Shown here: piece after piece, positions 16,688-24,229 of the stretch
Numbering within the stretch: the first letter of the stretch is position 1
How the letters are laid out: each line of letters begins with the position of its first letter
Assembly (NCBI GenBank): GCA_016192525.1
Contig: JACPTZ010000058.1
Coordinates: 1 to 34,662, forward strand
DNA length: 34,662 nt
Source: Planctomycetota bacterium
GTDB lineage: Bacteria > Planctomycetota > MHYJ01 > JACPTZ01
Direction of reading: 5' to 3'
The notes under the pieces: model-generated
What the model was told of the DNA's origin: nothing
Databases searched by the model: none
What the model saw: only the letters and a program-made list of their open reading frames with translations
Translations under genes and position numbers: made by a program

Positions 16688-17125
16688 GCGGAAGCAACGC
16701 CCTCCTTCCCTGCATGGCGGGTTCGATGACCCCCCCTCACCGTCCGCCCTGTCCGCACCATCGCCGGGTAGGGCGCGGCCGAGTCACCGAGTAGCCCCCC
16801 GAGTCCCCGAGTAGCGATCCGACGCGCAGCGTCGGATCGCGTAACGAGGGGCCGAGGGGAGTGAGTGGATCGCGAGACGGCTCCGCCGGCGGTCGCAACA
16901 AGGCGCGGAACCCGCAGACCCAGCCCGAAAGTTCACTCGTGAACATTTATGTGTAATGCAACTATCGTACTGCACATAGGTTGTGTCGTACCAGCGAGAT
17001 TCTTCAAAGAAAGTCATTGACGCGCGAATCCGTGAGTATCCTTCCTTCGTTGAGAGGCGCGGGGGGCCTTCATCTCTCCAGCGTGACATCCGTCCGGGAA
17101 GGCATCGCTCGATGAGGAGGGTCCG
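16688..17125. other. Intergenic stretch without a recognisable gene
   Basis: After the toxin stop there is a GC-rich part containing a CCCCGAGTAG palindromic repeat (16805-16853). It is followed by an AT-richer part around 16930-17020 with two small inverted repeats: GTTCAC-TC-GTGAAC (16931-16944), and TATGTG at about 16949 facing CACATA at about 16974. Forward frames are short; minus-strand frames through here show only low-complexity shadows. No convincing gene seen. Confidence 0.55.
16805..16853 (+). repeat. Palindromic repeat family CCCCGAGTAG...GTAACGAGGGGCC, copy 1
   Basis: The flanks CCCCGAGTAG and GTAACGAGGGGCC enclose a perfect 11-bp stem (16815-16825 with 16829-16839, loop GCA). 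The same flanks with different stems occur at 29271-29307 and, in the other orientation, at 29340-29387 and 27066-27125. A conserved frame around a variable hairpin marks a dispersed REP-like family. Confidence 0.8.
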
Positions 17126-17230
17126 ATGTCCCACCACGAGGCCGACTCCGCGTCGTTGAGTTCTCGACCGACCGACCGACCGACCGACCGACCGACCGAC
17201 CGACCGAGTAGAAACATCACTCCAGACTGA
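17126..17230 (+). CDS. Possible small peptide over a tetranucleotide repeat
   Basis: An ATG at 17126 preceded by GGAGGG (about 6 bases away) opens 34 codons that end at TGA 17228-17230. The CGAC repeat (17165-17207) is read as PTDR units. The good ribosome-binding site is the only support; the peptide may not be made. A change of one CGAC unit would shift the frame, so it could be a phase-variable leader. Confidence 0.2.
   Translation: MSHHEADSASLSSRPTDRPTDRPTDRPSRNITPD
17165..17207. repeat. Tetranucleotide microsatellite (CGAC)10
   Basis: Ten perfect tandem copies of CGAC plus a partial eleventh. Perfect tetranucleotide arrays this long are prone to slipped-strand change. It lies about 280 bases before the likely start of the NHL-repeat gene. 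Confidence 0.92.
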
Positions 17231-17655
17231 TTTGGAGTGCGGGAACTCGTTCCCGCTTTTCCGGACCCTGCCCTCGCTCCGTCTCCTCGCCGCGAAGCGC
17301 CTGCCCGCCATCTCCGCCACATGGATGGCGGACAGGCGTGTGGCGGGGCGCCCCGGGTCACGCTCACCCGCGATCTCCGTTTCTGCTTCCGCTGTTGTTG
17401 TTTCTGTTTCTTCTCCTGCCCCCATCCTCTGTCCCCTGCCCCCTGCCTTCGCTTCCCCCCTTCGCCGCTCAGCGGCCGCCTTGGAGTGCGGCAGCTCGCT
17501 GCCGCTTTCAAAGGCGCAGGGCCGCAACGTGCTCGCACGCCGCGAAGCGGCGTCCCGGGTCACGCTCATCCGAGATCTCCGTTTCTGTTTCCGCTGTTGT
17601 TGTTTCTGTTTCCTCTCCTGCCCCCCGCCCCCTGTCTCCTGCCCCCTGCATTCGC
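17230..17655. repeat. Two-copy direct repeat block with hairpins, upstream of the NHL gene
   Basis: Two tandem units share three parts. (a) A hairpin TTGGAGTGCGG..CTCG..CCGCTTT at about 17232-17260 and 17481-17509, each with a perfect 8-bp stem (GCGGGAAC/GTTCCCGC and GCGGCAGC/GCTGCCGC) followed by T residues, like weak terminators. (b) A GCGAAGCG motif. (c) A pyrimidine-rich block of about 100 bp at 17353-17452 and 17555-17655, near-identical and 202 bp apart. Unit 1 also holds a 15-bp imperfect hairpin (17298-17312 with 17324-17338). The second block (c), read in the NHL gene frame, encodes a hydrophobic stretch. Confidence 0.8.
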
Positions 17656-19582
17656 CGCCGGCGGAGATCTCCGCGTGACCGCCGCCTTGGCCGCTCTGGC
17701 CGCGATCAGCCCGAACGGGGACGGGGTGCTCGATGCGACCACGATCTCCGCCGAGTTCCGGATCGCCGGAAAGTGGGGCATCGTCGCCGACAGCGAGAAG
17801 GCCCTGGCCGAGTCCCGGAGAACTCCGTTCTACCTCCACGTCTCCGTGGCGGTGGAAGGTCCGGCGGGAGCGGTCCGGCTCCTGACCGAACGCATCACGG
17901 TCGATCCGGTCCTGAGGCCCAAAGGAACGCCGGCAAACGGGTTCTTCATCGCGATCCCGTATGCGGGGACGTGGGACGGCATGACCGCTTCAGGCGGACC
18001 TGCGCCGGATGGCCTCTACACGCTGACGTTTTCGGCCGTGCTTCTCAGAGGACCCAACGGCGCGAATGCCGGGGAACAGGCCCTCGCCACCTCGGACACG
18101 GCCTCGGCCCTCGTACGGGTCGATGCCACGCCGCCCATCATCGTCGATCTTGTCCCCGCCGGCGGTTCTTTCACGAACAACCCCGCGCCGGCGATCGCTG
18201 CCGCCTTCGCGGACGCCGGAACGGGCGTCGATCCGGCCGGCGGTCATCTGGCGGTCGCCGGTGTGGATGTTTCGTCCGCCGCCACGTTTACGCCTGACAG
18301 CGTTGCCTACACCCCGACCGGCGATCTCCCCGAGGGCGATATCACCGTCGCCCTGTCCATCTCGGACATCGCGGGCAATGTCTCCACCGCCGCGTGGTCC
18401 TTCACGGAGGACCGCACGGCCCCGTTGCTCACCCTCGATCCTCCGGACGGGGCCGCGGTCTCATCCGCGACGCCGCTCATCGTCGTCTCGTACGAGGATC
18501 CGTCGGTCGGCGCCCCGCCCGTGTCGGGCGCCGGCCTCGATCTCTCGACGCTCCAGATCGTGCTTGACGGCGCGCCCGTGGCGCCGACTTCAGTCGGCGC
18601 ATCCCAGGCCACGTACCAGGTCCCGGAGTCGAGCCCGCTCCCGAACGGCCCCCACACCTTCACCGTCACGCTCGCCGATGCCGTGGGGAACGTCGCCCAG
18701 GCCGGAAGCGCCTTCACGGTTTCCGCCGGACCGCCTCCGGCCACCTCCCTCCCGAGCGAGATCTTCTCGACGGAGCAGAAGACCTTCATCGGGAACCCGC
18801 TGCCGAACCGGTTCGCCATCACCGTACGGGACGCGGACGGAAGTCCGATGGAAGGCGTGGAGACCTCGTGGCAGATCACCGACGGCACTGGACGTCTGGA
18901 GAATCCGCTCACCGGCGAGTTCGTCGAGGCGCACTCCCCCTCGGGCATCCTCAAGGTGGTGACCGATGCCCAGGGACAGGCGGTGGTCCTCTACTTCCCG
19001 TTCAACCAGAGCGGGACGACGCACGTGGTGGCCTTCCTCACCTTCTTCGAGACGATCCCGCGGGTGGAGTTCGAGACGGAGGTCGCGCCACAATCGCCCG
19101 AGCAGTTCACGATCGTGAGCGGGAACGACCAGACCGTCACCCCGAACTCGCCGGTGCCGTTGCCCTTCGTGGTGAACCTGAAGGACCCGAACCAGAACCC
19201 GGTCCCGAGCTGGGGGGTCATCTTCCGCTCCGAGTCGGGCGGCGGACACTTCCAGGAGACGCCGGGGATCATCGGGACCTTCACCGGCGGTCAATACGGA
19301 GAGGGCGGTCTGGCGACCTCCGCCACCCTCGCGTTTCCCGTGGAGGTGGAAATCCAGAGTATCACCCCGTGCTCGGGGGGAGAGGGTTCTCTGATCGCCC
19401 TGAGCAGCGCTCACCGTGTCGTGAAGGTGGACGAGAGCGGGGTCCTGCGCTCCGTCGTCGGGATCGGATCCGCGGGTTTTCGGGGGGACGGCGGTCCCGC
19501 CGGGGAGGCCCTGCTGAACGCTCCCTCCGGCCTGGCTTTTGATGCGGAAGGGAACCTGTACGTTGCCGATCGCACGAACTAG
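17486..19582 (+). CDS. Secreted Ig-like/NHL protein, N-terminal part, ended by in-frame amber
   Basis: The frame is open from 17237; starts at GTG 17237, ATG 17321 and GTG 17486 are all possible, and 17486 puts the hydrophobic segment (PFLFPLLLFLFPLL, then PPAFAAGGD) closest to the N-terminus as a signal peptide. Then come an exported-protein motif AISPNGDGVLDATTIS, two bacterial Ig-like units (ATPPIIVDLVPAGGSFTNNP; APLLTLDPPDGAAV), an invasin/Big-1-like pair (NRFAITVRDADGSPMEGVETSW; QNPVPSWGVIFRSES) and the first NHL blades. The frame stops at TAG 19580-19582 in the middle of a blade (NLYVADRTN, stop, RIRRVDA). The same frame continues directly to 22483. The stop is best read as a nonsense mutation or sequencing error in one long surface protein gene. 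Confidence 0.75.
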   Translation: MRQLAAAFKGAGPQRARTPRSGVPGHAHPRSPFLFPLLLFLFPLLPPAPCLLPPAFAAGGDLRVTAALAALAAISPNGDGVLDATTISAEFRIAGKWGIVADSEKALAESRRTPFYLHVSVAVEGPAGAVRLLTERITVDPVLRPKGTPANGFFIAIPYAGTWDGMTASGGPAPDGLYTLTFSAVLLRGPNGANAGEQALATSDTASALVRVDATPPIIVDLVPAGGSFTNNPAPAIAAAFADAGTGVDPAGGHLAVAGVDVSSAATFTPDSVAYTPTGDLPEGDITVALSISDIAGNVSTAAWSFTEDRTAPLLTLDPPDGAAVSSATPLIVVSYEDPSVGAPPVSGAGLDLSTLQIVLDGAPVAPTSVGASQATYQVPESSPLPNGPHTFTVTLADAVGNVAQAGSAFTVSAGPPPATSLPSEIFSTEQKTFIGNPLPNRFAITVRDADGSPMEGVETSWQITDGTGRLENPLTGEFVEAHSPSGILKVVTDAQGQAVVLYFPFNQSGTTHVVAFLTFFETIPRVEFETEVAPQSPEQFTIVSGNDQTVTPNSPVPLPFVVNLKDPNQNPVPSWGVIFRSESGGGHFQETPGIIGTFTGGQYGEGGLATSATLAFPVEVEIQSITPCSGGEGSLIALSSAHRVVKVDESGVLRSVVGIGSAGFRGDGGPAGEALLNAPSGLAFDAEGNLYVADRTN

Positions 19583-19594
19583 CGGATCCGAAGG

Positions 19595-22483
19595 GTGGAT
19601 GCCATCACGCAGGTTATCACGACGGTTGCCGGGAGCGGCTTGTTCGTTCCCGGCCCCCCGGGAGGCGGGGATGGAGGGCCCGCCACCTCCGCGACGCTTT
19701 CGAGCCCCAACGGGGTGGGGATCATGCCGGACGGGGACATTCTCATCACAGAGAGCTCGAGCAATCGCCTCCGCCGGGTGGATCGGGCCACCGGGATCAT
19801 CAGCACGTTCGCCGGGGGAGGCGCGGTGTCGCCGTCCGTGGAAGGGCCCGCCACGAGCATCTCGCTGGACACCCCGCTTTCCCTGAAGGTGGATGCGTCC
19901 GGGACGGTGTACATCGGGACGTCGAGCCGGCTCTGTCGTGTGGACGTGAGCGGGGTGCTCTCCACGATCGCGGGGACGGGGGTGGCCGGCCCCGGACCCG
20001 CGAGCGGACCGGGGACCTCGGTCGCGCTGGACAATGTCCAGGGCATCGACGTGACCCCGGACGGGCAGGCGCTCTACTTCTGCGACGTGTTCAACAATCG
20101 CGTGCGCCGGCTGGACCTGACGACGGGGTTCGTGACGACCGTAGCCGGAACGGGGACGCCGGGGTTCGGCGGGGACGGCGGCCCTGCGGCTGCGGCGCAG
20201 ATGACCCGCCAGAGGGGGGCCGCCTTTCACTGCACCGGGGAGTTCCTCTTTTCCGACAACGGAAACCGTCGGGTACGGAAGATCCGTCTCGACGGCACGA
20301 TCGTGACGGTCGCAGGGTCGGACAACATCGGAGACAACGGTCCGTTGACGGGGGGACGGATCACCCTGATACGGAGCCTCCACGGCGACGCCCAGGGCAA
20401 CCTGTACGTCACGGATTCCTTCCGCATCCGGCGGGTGGATCGGGACGGGGTGATCGCGACGATCGTGGGGAACGGCGAAGAAGGACCGGCCCCGGACGGG
20501 GCGGTGGCGGCCGCCTCCCCCAGTCTCCTGCCGTTCTCGGTCACGGCGGACGATGCGGGAAACGTCTACTTCAGCGAGATCCGCACGAATCCGTCGCTGG
20601 GAGTCCCGATCGTACGGATCCGGAAGGTGGATGCCGCCGGGATTCTGAGCACCGTCGCGGGGCAACCCACCGGCATGGGTTTTTCGCCGGACGGAACGCC
20701 GGCCGCGCAGGCGCTGCTTCAGAGCCCGCAGGACATCGACATCGATCCGCAGGGCCATCTGTACTACTACGATCAGACGTTCGGCCGGGTGCGGCGCATC
20801 GATGCGTCGACGGGTCTGATCTCGACGGTCATGGGAGGGGGGAGCGGGGCGATCATCGAGGGGGCCGTCGCAAGTCAGGTGGCCCTCGGGGGGACCGTGA
20901 ACATTGCGGCCGGGACGCAGGGAGATGTGTATGTCTCGGTGTTCAATAACCGGCAGGTGTACCGGGTCGACGCCTCGGGCATCCTGCACGTGATCGCGGG
21001 GGTGTTTGGAGTGTTCGGGTATTCGGGGGACGGAGGTCCCGCGCTGCAGGCGAAACTGAACCGGAATCTGGGGCTGGACGTGGACGGGGCGGGGAACGTC
21101 TACGTGGCGGATTCGGTGAACCATGCGATCCGGCGGATCGACGCCGCGACAGGAGTCATGTCGAGGTTTGCGGGAGCGGCGCCGGACTTCAGTGAGTTCG
21201 CGTTCGGGCTGGGGACGCCGGGGGCGTCAGGAGATGGAGGGCAGGCGACGGACGCCCTGCTGAGCGACCCGAACGATGTGTGGGTCGACTCCCTGGGAAA
21301 CGTCTACATCGCGGATAGGGGCAACCTCCGCATCCGCCGTATCGCCTCCGGTACCGCGACCTCCGTCCTCGCCGTGACGGACGGCACGGGGACGGCGACG
21401 AGTCCCGCGTACGTCACCGGTCCTGCGGGCTGCCAGACGGTCACCGCCACGGCCCCGGGGGTGTTGGTGGGCGCGCTCACGTTCGATATCCGGGGGACCG
21501 ATCCGGCTCCCGCGGCGCCGGACCCATTCCTGATCGCGGAGGCGAACGCCTCGCACGTCTCGCTCGTTTGGAACGTGGTGGACGAGCCGGATGTGGTAGG
21601 CTACCGGGTGTACCGGGGGGCCGTCTCCGGGGGACCGTACCCGACCATGCTCACGCCCCAGCCGATTGCCGACAACTCCTTCGTTGACACCCAGGTGGCC
21701 CCCGGCCTGGACTACTTCTACGTCGTGACGGCCGTGGACGCCTGCGGGGAGGAGAGCCCCTTCTCGGTGGAGGCCCACGCCCGGCCGAGGGACATCGCCA
21801 CGCCAACGGTGATCACCTCCCCGCCGGAAGGGTTCGAGACCACGGACCCGTTTCTCACGGTCAGCGGCACGGCCGAGCCCGGCGCGACGGTGACGGTGTA
21901 CTCGACCGATGCGGAGACCGGCGAGATTACGGAACTGGGCGCGGTGACCGCGGATGCGGGCGGCAATTTCGCAGCCGCCGTGCTGCTGACGACTTCCGGC
22001 GCACAGGCGATTACGGCCATCGCCGTGGACGCCTTCGGCAATACGGGGGTGCTGAGCGCTCCGGTGAACATCCTCGCGGACATTCTGCTTCCGCCGATCG
22101 GCGATTTCTCGCGTTGCGTGACGGTCGATCCTCCCTGCGCGAAAACCCCGGAGCCCGGCGAGACTCCCCAGACCATCACGTTCACCTACACGATGGTCGC
22201 CCCGCCGAACCAGCCGAAGTACTTTGGGATCGCGCTCAGCGCGGACGCGGCGGCGAGTTTCGTGGACCTCGTCTTCGTGCCCGGAGGGGTGACGGTTGTC
22301 CGGACCCGGCCCATCACGGCCGATTCCGTCGATGCGCGCCTGCATCCCGCGGCTTGGTGCAAGTCGTTCCCAAGGCCGATGAGGGGCAATGCCCAACCGC
22401 TCTATGCCCAGTGGCCCGGACCGTCTCTACAATATTCAATTATCTTGACCTCACGCCGCGCCTCGGATAGGGTACCGCCATGA
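19595..22483 (+). CDS. NHL-repeat propeller protein, C-terminal part of the interrupted gene
   Basis: In the same frame as the preceding part, restarting at the first GTG after the amber (19595). About ten NHL repeats occupy residues 1-600, with the pattern D..GN.Y..D..N.R(V/I)R(R/K)(V/I)D..G....(V/I)AG (examples: GNLYVTDSFRIRRVDRDG; GNVYVADSVNHAIRRIDAATG); with the blades before the stop there are about twelve, enough for two six-bladed propellers. A fibronectin-III-like unit follows at about 642-731 (SLVWNVVDEPDVVGYRVYRG), then a bacterial Ig-like unit at about 735-828. The last ~45 codons have poor codon use; another frame there reads LVQVVPKADEGQCPT and ends LDLTPRLG at 22470, so a frameshift near 22340 is possible. 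Its end overlaps a RAYT fragment. Confidence 0.75.
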   Translation: MDAITQVITTVAGSGLFVPGPPGGGDGGPATSATLSSPNGVGIMPDGDILITESSSNRLRRVDRATGIISTFAGGGAVSPSVEGPATSISLDTPLSLKVDASGTVYIGTSSRLCRVDVSGVLSTIAGTGVAGPGPASGPGTSVALDNVQGIDVTPDGQALYFCDVFNNRVRRLDLTTGFVTTVAGTGTPGFGGDGGPAAAAQMTRQRGAAFHCTGEFLFSDNGNRRVRKIRLDGTIVTVAGSDNIGDNGPLTGGRITLIRSLHGDAQGNLYVTDSFRIRRVDRDGVIATIVGNGEEGPAPDGAVAAASPSLLPFSVTADDAGNVYFSEIRTNPSLGVPIVRIRKVDAAGILSTVAGQPTGMGFSPDGTPAAQALLQSPQDIDIDPQGHLYYYDQTFGRVRRIDASTGLISTVMGGGSGAIIEGAVASQVALGGTVNIAAGTQGDVYVSVFNNRQVYRVDASGILHVIAGVFGVFGYSGDGGPALQAKLNRNLGLDVDGAGNVYVADSVNHAIRRIDAATGVMSRFAGAAPDFSEFAFGLGTPGASGDGGQATDALLSDPNDVWVDSLGNVYIADRGNLRIRRIASGTATSVLAVTDGTGTATSPAYVTGPAGCQTVTATAPGVLVGALTFDIRGTDPAPAAPDPFLIAEANASHVSLVWNVVDEPDVVGYRVYRGAVSGGPYPTMLTPQPIADNSFVDTQVAPGLDYFYVVTAVDACGEESPFSVEAHARPRDIATPTVITSPPEGFETTDPFLTVSGTAEPGATVTVYSTDAETGEITELGAVTADAGGNFAAAVLLTTSGAQAITAIAVDAFGNTGVLSAPVNILADILLPPIGDFSRCVTVDPPCAKTPEPGETPQTITFTYTMVAPPNQPKYFGIALSADAAASFVDLVFVPGGVTVVRTRPITADSVDARLHPAAWCKSFPRPMRGNAQPLYAQWPGPSLQYSIILTSRRASDRVPP
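22445..22473 (+). promoter_or_regulatory. Promoter of the RAYT fragment
   Basis: TTGACC (22445-22450), 17 bases, TAGGGT (22468-22473), then 6 bases and an ATG at 22480. This is exactly the spacing seen before the intact RAYT at 22621, implying a leaderless start. Confidence 0.55.
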
Positions 22484-22557
22484 GCCGAGCGACCCGCCTT
22501 GAGTACGTGGGCGCCTACTATCACGTGATGGCCCGGGGGGTGGCGCGCCTGGGGCTC
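22480..22557 (+). pseudogene. 5' fragment of a REP-associated tyrosine transposase
   Basis: From ATG 22480 the frame reads MSRATRLEYVGAYYHVMARGVAR, clearly homologous to the start of the intact gene at 22621 (MSRAVRIEFAGAWYHVMARGVAR) but divergent enough to be a separate lineage. The similarity ends after 23-24 codons, at the left inverted repeat of the next element (22558). The frame then runs to a TAG at 22609. No remainder of this transposase is found to the right of the following element. Confidence 0.8.
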
Positions 22558-22585
22558 GGACCGTATCGCATATCAGAAATAATCG

Positions 22586-22614
22586 TTGACGAGGGGACGG
22601 CGGCGGGGTAGGCT
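22586..22614 (+). promoter_or_regulatory. Promoter of the intact RAYT gene (leaderless type)
   Basis: TTGACG (22586-22591), 17 bases, TAGGCT (22609-22614), then 6 bases to ATG 22621. No Shine-Dalgarno is possible at the expected start site. The same architecture precedes the fragment at 22480; the dead copy has TTGACG (26844) but a damaged -10, TGGGCT (26867-26872). Confidence 0.6.
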
Positions 22615-22620
22615 TTCGGA

Positions 22621-23583
22621 ATGAGCCGGGCGGTGCGGATCGAGTTCGCGGGGGCTTGGTACCACGTGATGGCCCGTGGCGTGGCGCGAATGCCCACGTT
22701 CCTCGACGACGAAGACCGCCGGACCTTTTTGCGGAAGCTGGGGCGGCTGGTGGAGGCAGGCGCCCTGGAAGTTCACGCCTTTTGTCTGATGCCCAACCAT
22801 TTCCACCTTCTCGTCCGCACCCCCCGGGGGGAACTGGCCCGGTGGATGCGGCATGTGAACGGGGACTACGTGCGCGGCTTCAACTACCGGCATCGCCGGG
22901 TGGGACACCTCTGGCAGGGTCGTTACAAGGCGATCCTGGTGGAGGACGGGCGGTATCTGAAGGAGTGTTCGCGGTACATCCATCTCAACCCAAATCGGGC
23001 CAGGATCACGCGCCCGGCGGAGCGGTACTTCTGGTCGAGCTACCGGAACTACGTGGGGGGAGGCCCCCGGGCGGTACCCTGGGTGGAGACCCGGGCGGTG
23101 CTGCGGGAGTTCGAGGGAAACCGGAAGGCCTACCGGGCCTATGTCGAGGCGGGGAAGGGGGAGAAGCCAGTGAGCCCGTTCGAGCGGGCGGTGGCGGGTC
23201 TGGTGCTGGGGAGCGAGGCGTTTGTGGCGCGGATGCGGAAGTGGGTCTCCGGGCGGACGGAGGGGGGGGAGCAGCCCTCGCTGCGAGAACTGCGACGGAG
23301 CGGGCGGGCGTCTCCCGAGCGGGTGGAGGCGGCCGTACAGGAGATCTTTGCCGGAGCGGGTCCCGCGCGGAGGCATCGCCTCTGCCTCTACGGGCTGAAG
23401 GTGCACTCGCGGCTGCGAACGGTGGAGATCGCCCGCCGATACGACCGGACGCACACGGCGGTCCTGCTGGCCGTGAAACACCTGGACGCGGCGGCGCGGC
23501 ACGACCGGGCGCTCGCCAAAGGGCTGTCCCGACTGGCCGTTCGGGTCGGCGCCTCCGTCGCTGATTCGCCAGAGGCACAGTAA
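22621..23583 (+). CDS. REP-associated tyrosine transposase (Y1, HUH family), intact
   Basis: A 320-residue IS200/Y1-like transposase. The N-terminus RIEFAGAWYHVMARG is typical of RAYT proteins. The HUH pair is H60 and H62 in LMPNHFHLLVRTP; a tyrosine in the right place (Y83, NGDYVRGFN) is the likely nucleophile, followed by GHLWQGRYKAILVE and YIHLNPNRA, both family hallmarks. The C-terminal third (about 230-310) contains RLRTVEIARRYDRTHTAVLLAVKHLD, like the DnaA domain IV helix-turn-helix found in some RAYT-like proteins. The gene should nick and join single-stranded DNA at palindromic sites. It lies between inverted repeats and has its own promoter; all key residues are present, so it may be active. 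Confidence 0.92.
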   Translation: MSRAVRIEFAGAWYHVMARGVARMPTFLDDEDRRTFLRKLGRLVEAGALEVHAFCLMPNHFHLLVRTPRGELARWMRHVNGDYVRGFNYRHRRVGHLWQGRYKAILVEDGRYLKECSRYIHLNPNRARITRPAERYFWSSYRNYVGGGPRAVPWVETRAVLREFEGNRKAYRAYVEAGKGEKPVSPFERAVAGLVLGSEAFVARMRKWVSGRTEGGEQPSLRELRRSGRASPERVEAAVQEIFAGAGPARRHRLCLYGLKVHSRLRTVEIARRYDRTHTAVLLAVKHLDAAARHDRALAKGLSRLAVRVGASVADSPEAQ

Positions 23584-23605
23584 TTTCTGATATTCGATAC
23601 GGTCC

Positions 23606-24091
23606 GGGCATTCCGGGCATTACAATGGCCTCGTGAAGGGACTGCCGATCCGCGGCCGGCAGAGCGTAGTAGTAGGCGGATACGTCTCTCGGTCGCGGCA
23701 GGGCCCAGGTATCTGGGCCGATCGAGTCCTTGGCGGCGACTACCCCCTGCGTCTTCAGGTTGTGGATGGCATCCCGAAGGTCGCCCCAAGGCTTGCCCAG
23801 CAGGCGGGTGAGCGCGGCAACGGAAGCAGGTCTGGCGAGGACGGCAAGCGCGGCGACGACGCTTTGCGCGGTGTCGGGGAGCGAGCGAAGCCGCCTTCGG
23901 GCTCGCTTGACGTCGCGGGAGAGAACCGGCCGCTGGGACCAACCGGTCCACGCGGCCTCGGGCACAACCGCGGTGCCGCCGCGCCAGCAGGCTGATCGGG
24001 GATCGGGGGCCGAGCGCCCGGGGGGAAGAGTCCCCTCGTCCTGGGTGGGATCATCCGGGGCTGACCGCGCCCCAAGCGAGGCTGTGGACAT
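23606..24091 (-). pseudogene. Truncated gene: end piece of an AAA/TPR-type signalling ATPase
   Basis: From ATG 24091, which has GGGAGGAG upstream, the frame runs about 160 codons to the boundary of the RAYT element, where coding similarity stops (RQSLHEAIV, then element-derived sequence). The recognisable part is LPDTAQSVVAALAVLARPASVAALTRLLG ... LRDAIHNLKTQGVV ... YYYALPAADRQSLHEAIV, resembling the winged-helix and TPR-linker region that follows the AAA domain in large kinase- or cyclase-linked ATPases. The first ~55 residues are Pro/Gly/Ser-rich and do not fit. Both ends appear lost, so this is probably a remnant broken by the element. Assignment by pattern only. Confidence 0.5.
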
Positions 24092-24229
24092 CAGGCACTC
24101 CTCCCTCTTCCAAGGTGAGGATTCTAGCCGCGGAAGAGGAGAAATGTCCAGCGCGGTTTACACAGGCAACGCTTCGAGAGTACTTCGCCTCAGACGTGTG
24201 TGTCCATCTCGAAGGAAAGGCGGATGCGG

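Larger units (their letters stand above)
22558..23605 (+). mobile_element. RAYT element with 23-bp terminal inverted repeats
   Basis: GGACCGTATCG...ATCAGAAAT at 22558-22580 is repeated inverted at 23583-23605, with a single mismatch over 23 bases. Between them lie a promoter and one complete transposase gene, whose stop TAA (23581-23583) touches the right repeat. A third copy of the left end sits at 26816-26838 before the dead copy. RAYT genes are often flanked by inverted REP sequences; here the ends behave as simple inverted repeats. No target-site duplication is evident, and the DNA on the two sides belongs to different genes. Confidence 0.82.

Noticed and set aside
17239-17260. A genuine Rho-independent terminator (8-bp stem followed by TTTT)
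   Set aside because: The same hairpin recurs at 17488-17508 as part of a duplicated repeat unit, and no gene on either strand ends just before it; treated as a repeat.
16784-17839. Minus-strand frames with GRSV tandem repeats
   Set aside because: The repeat comes from reading the CGAC microsatellite in reverse; the rest is low complexity with no ribosome-binding site.
19580-19582. TAG reassigned to an amino acid in this organism
   Set aside because: Several well-delimited genes here end in TAG at the expected C-terminus, so TAG is an ordinary stop.
18590-21124. An 844-codon minus-strand frame opposite the NHL repeats
   Set aside because: Its apparent periodicity mirrors the NHL repeats of the plus strand; no start signal or domain.
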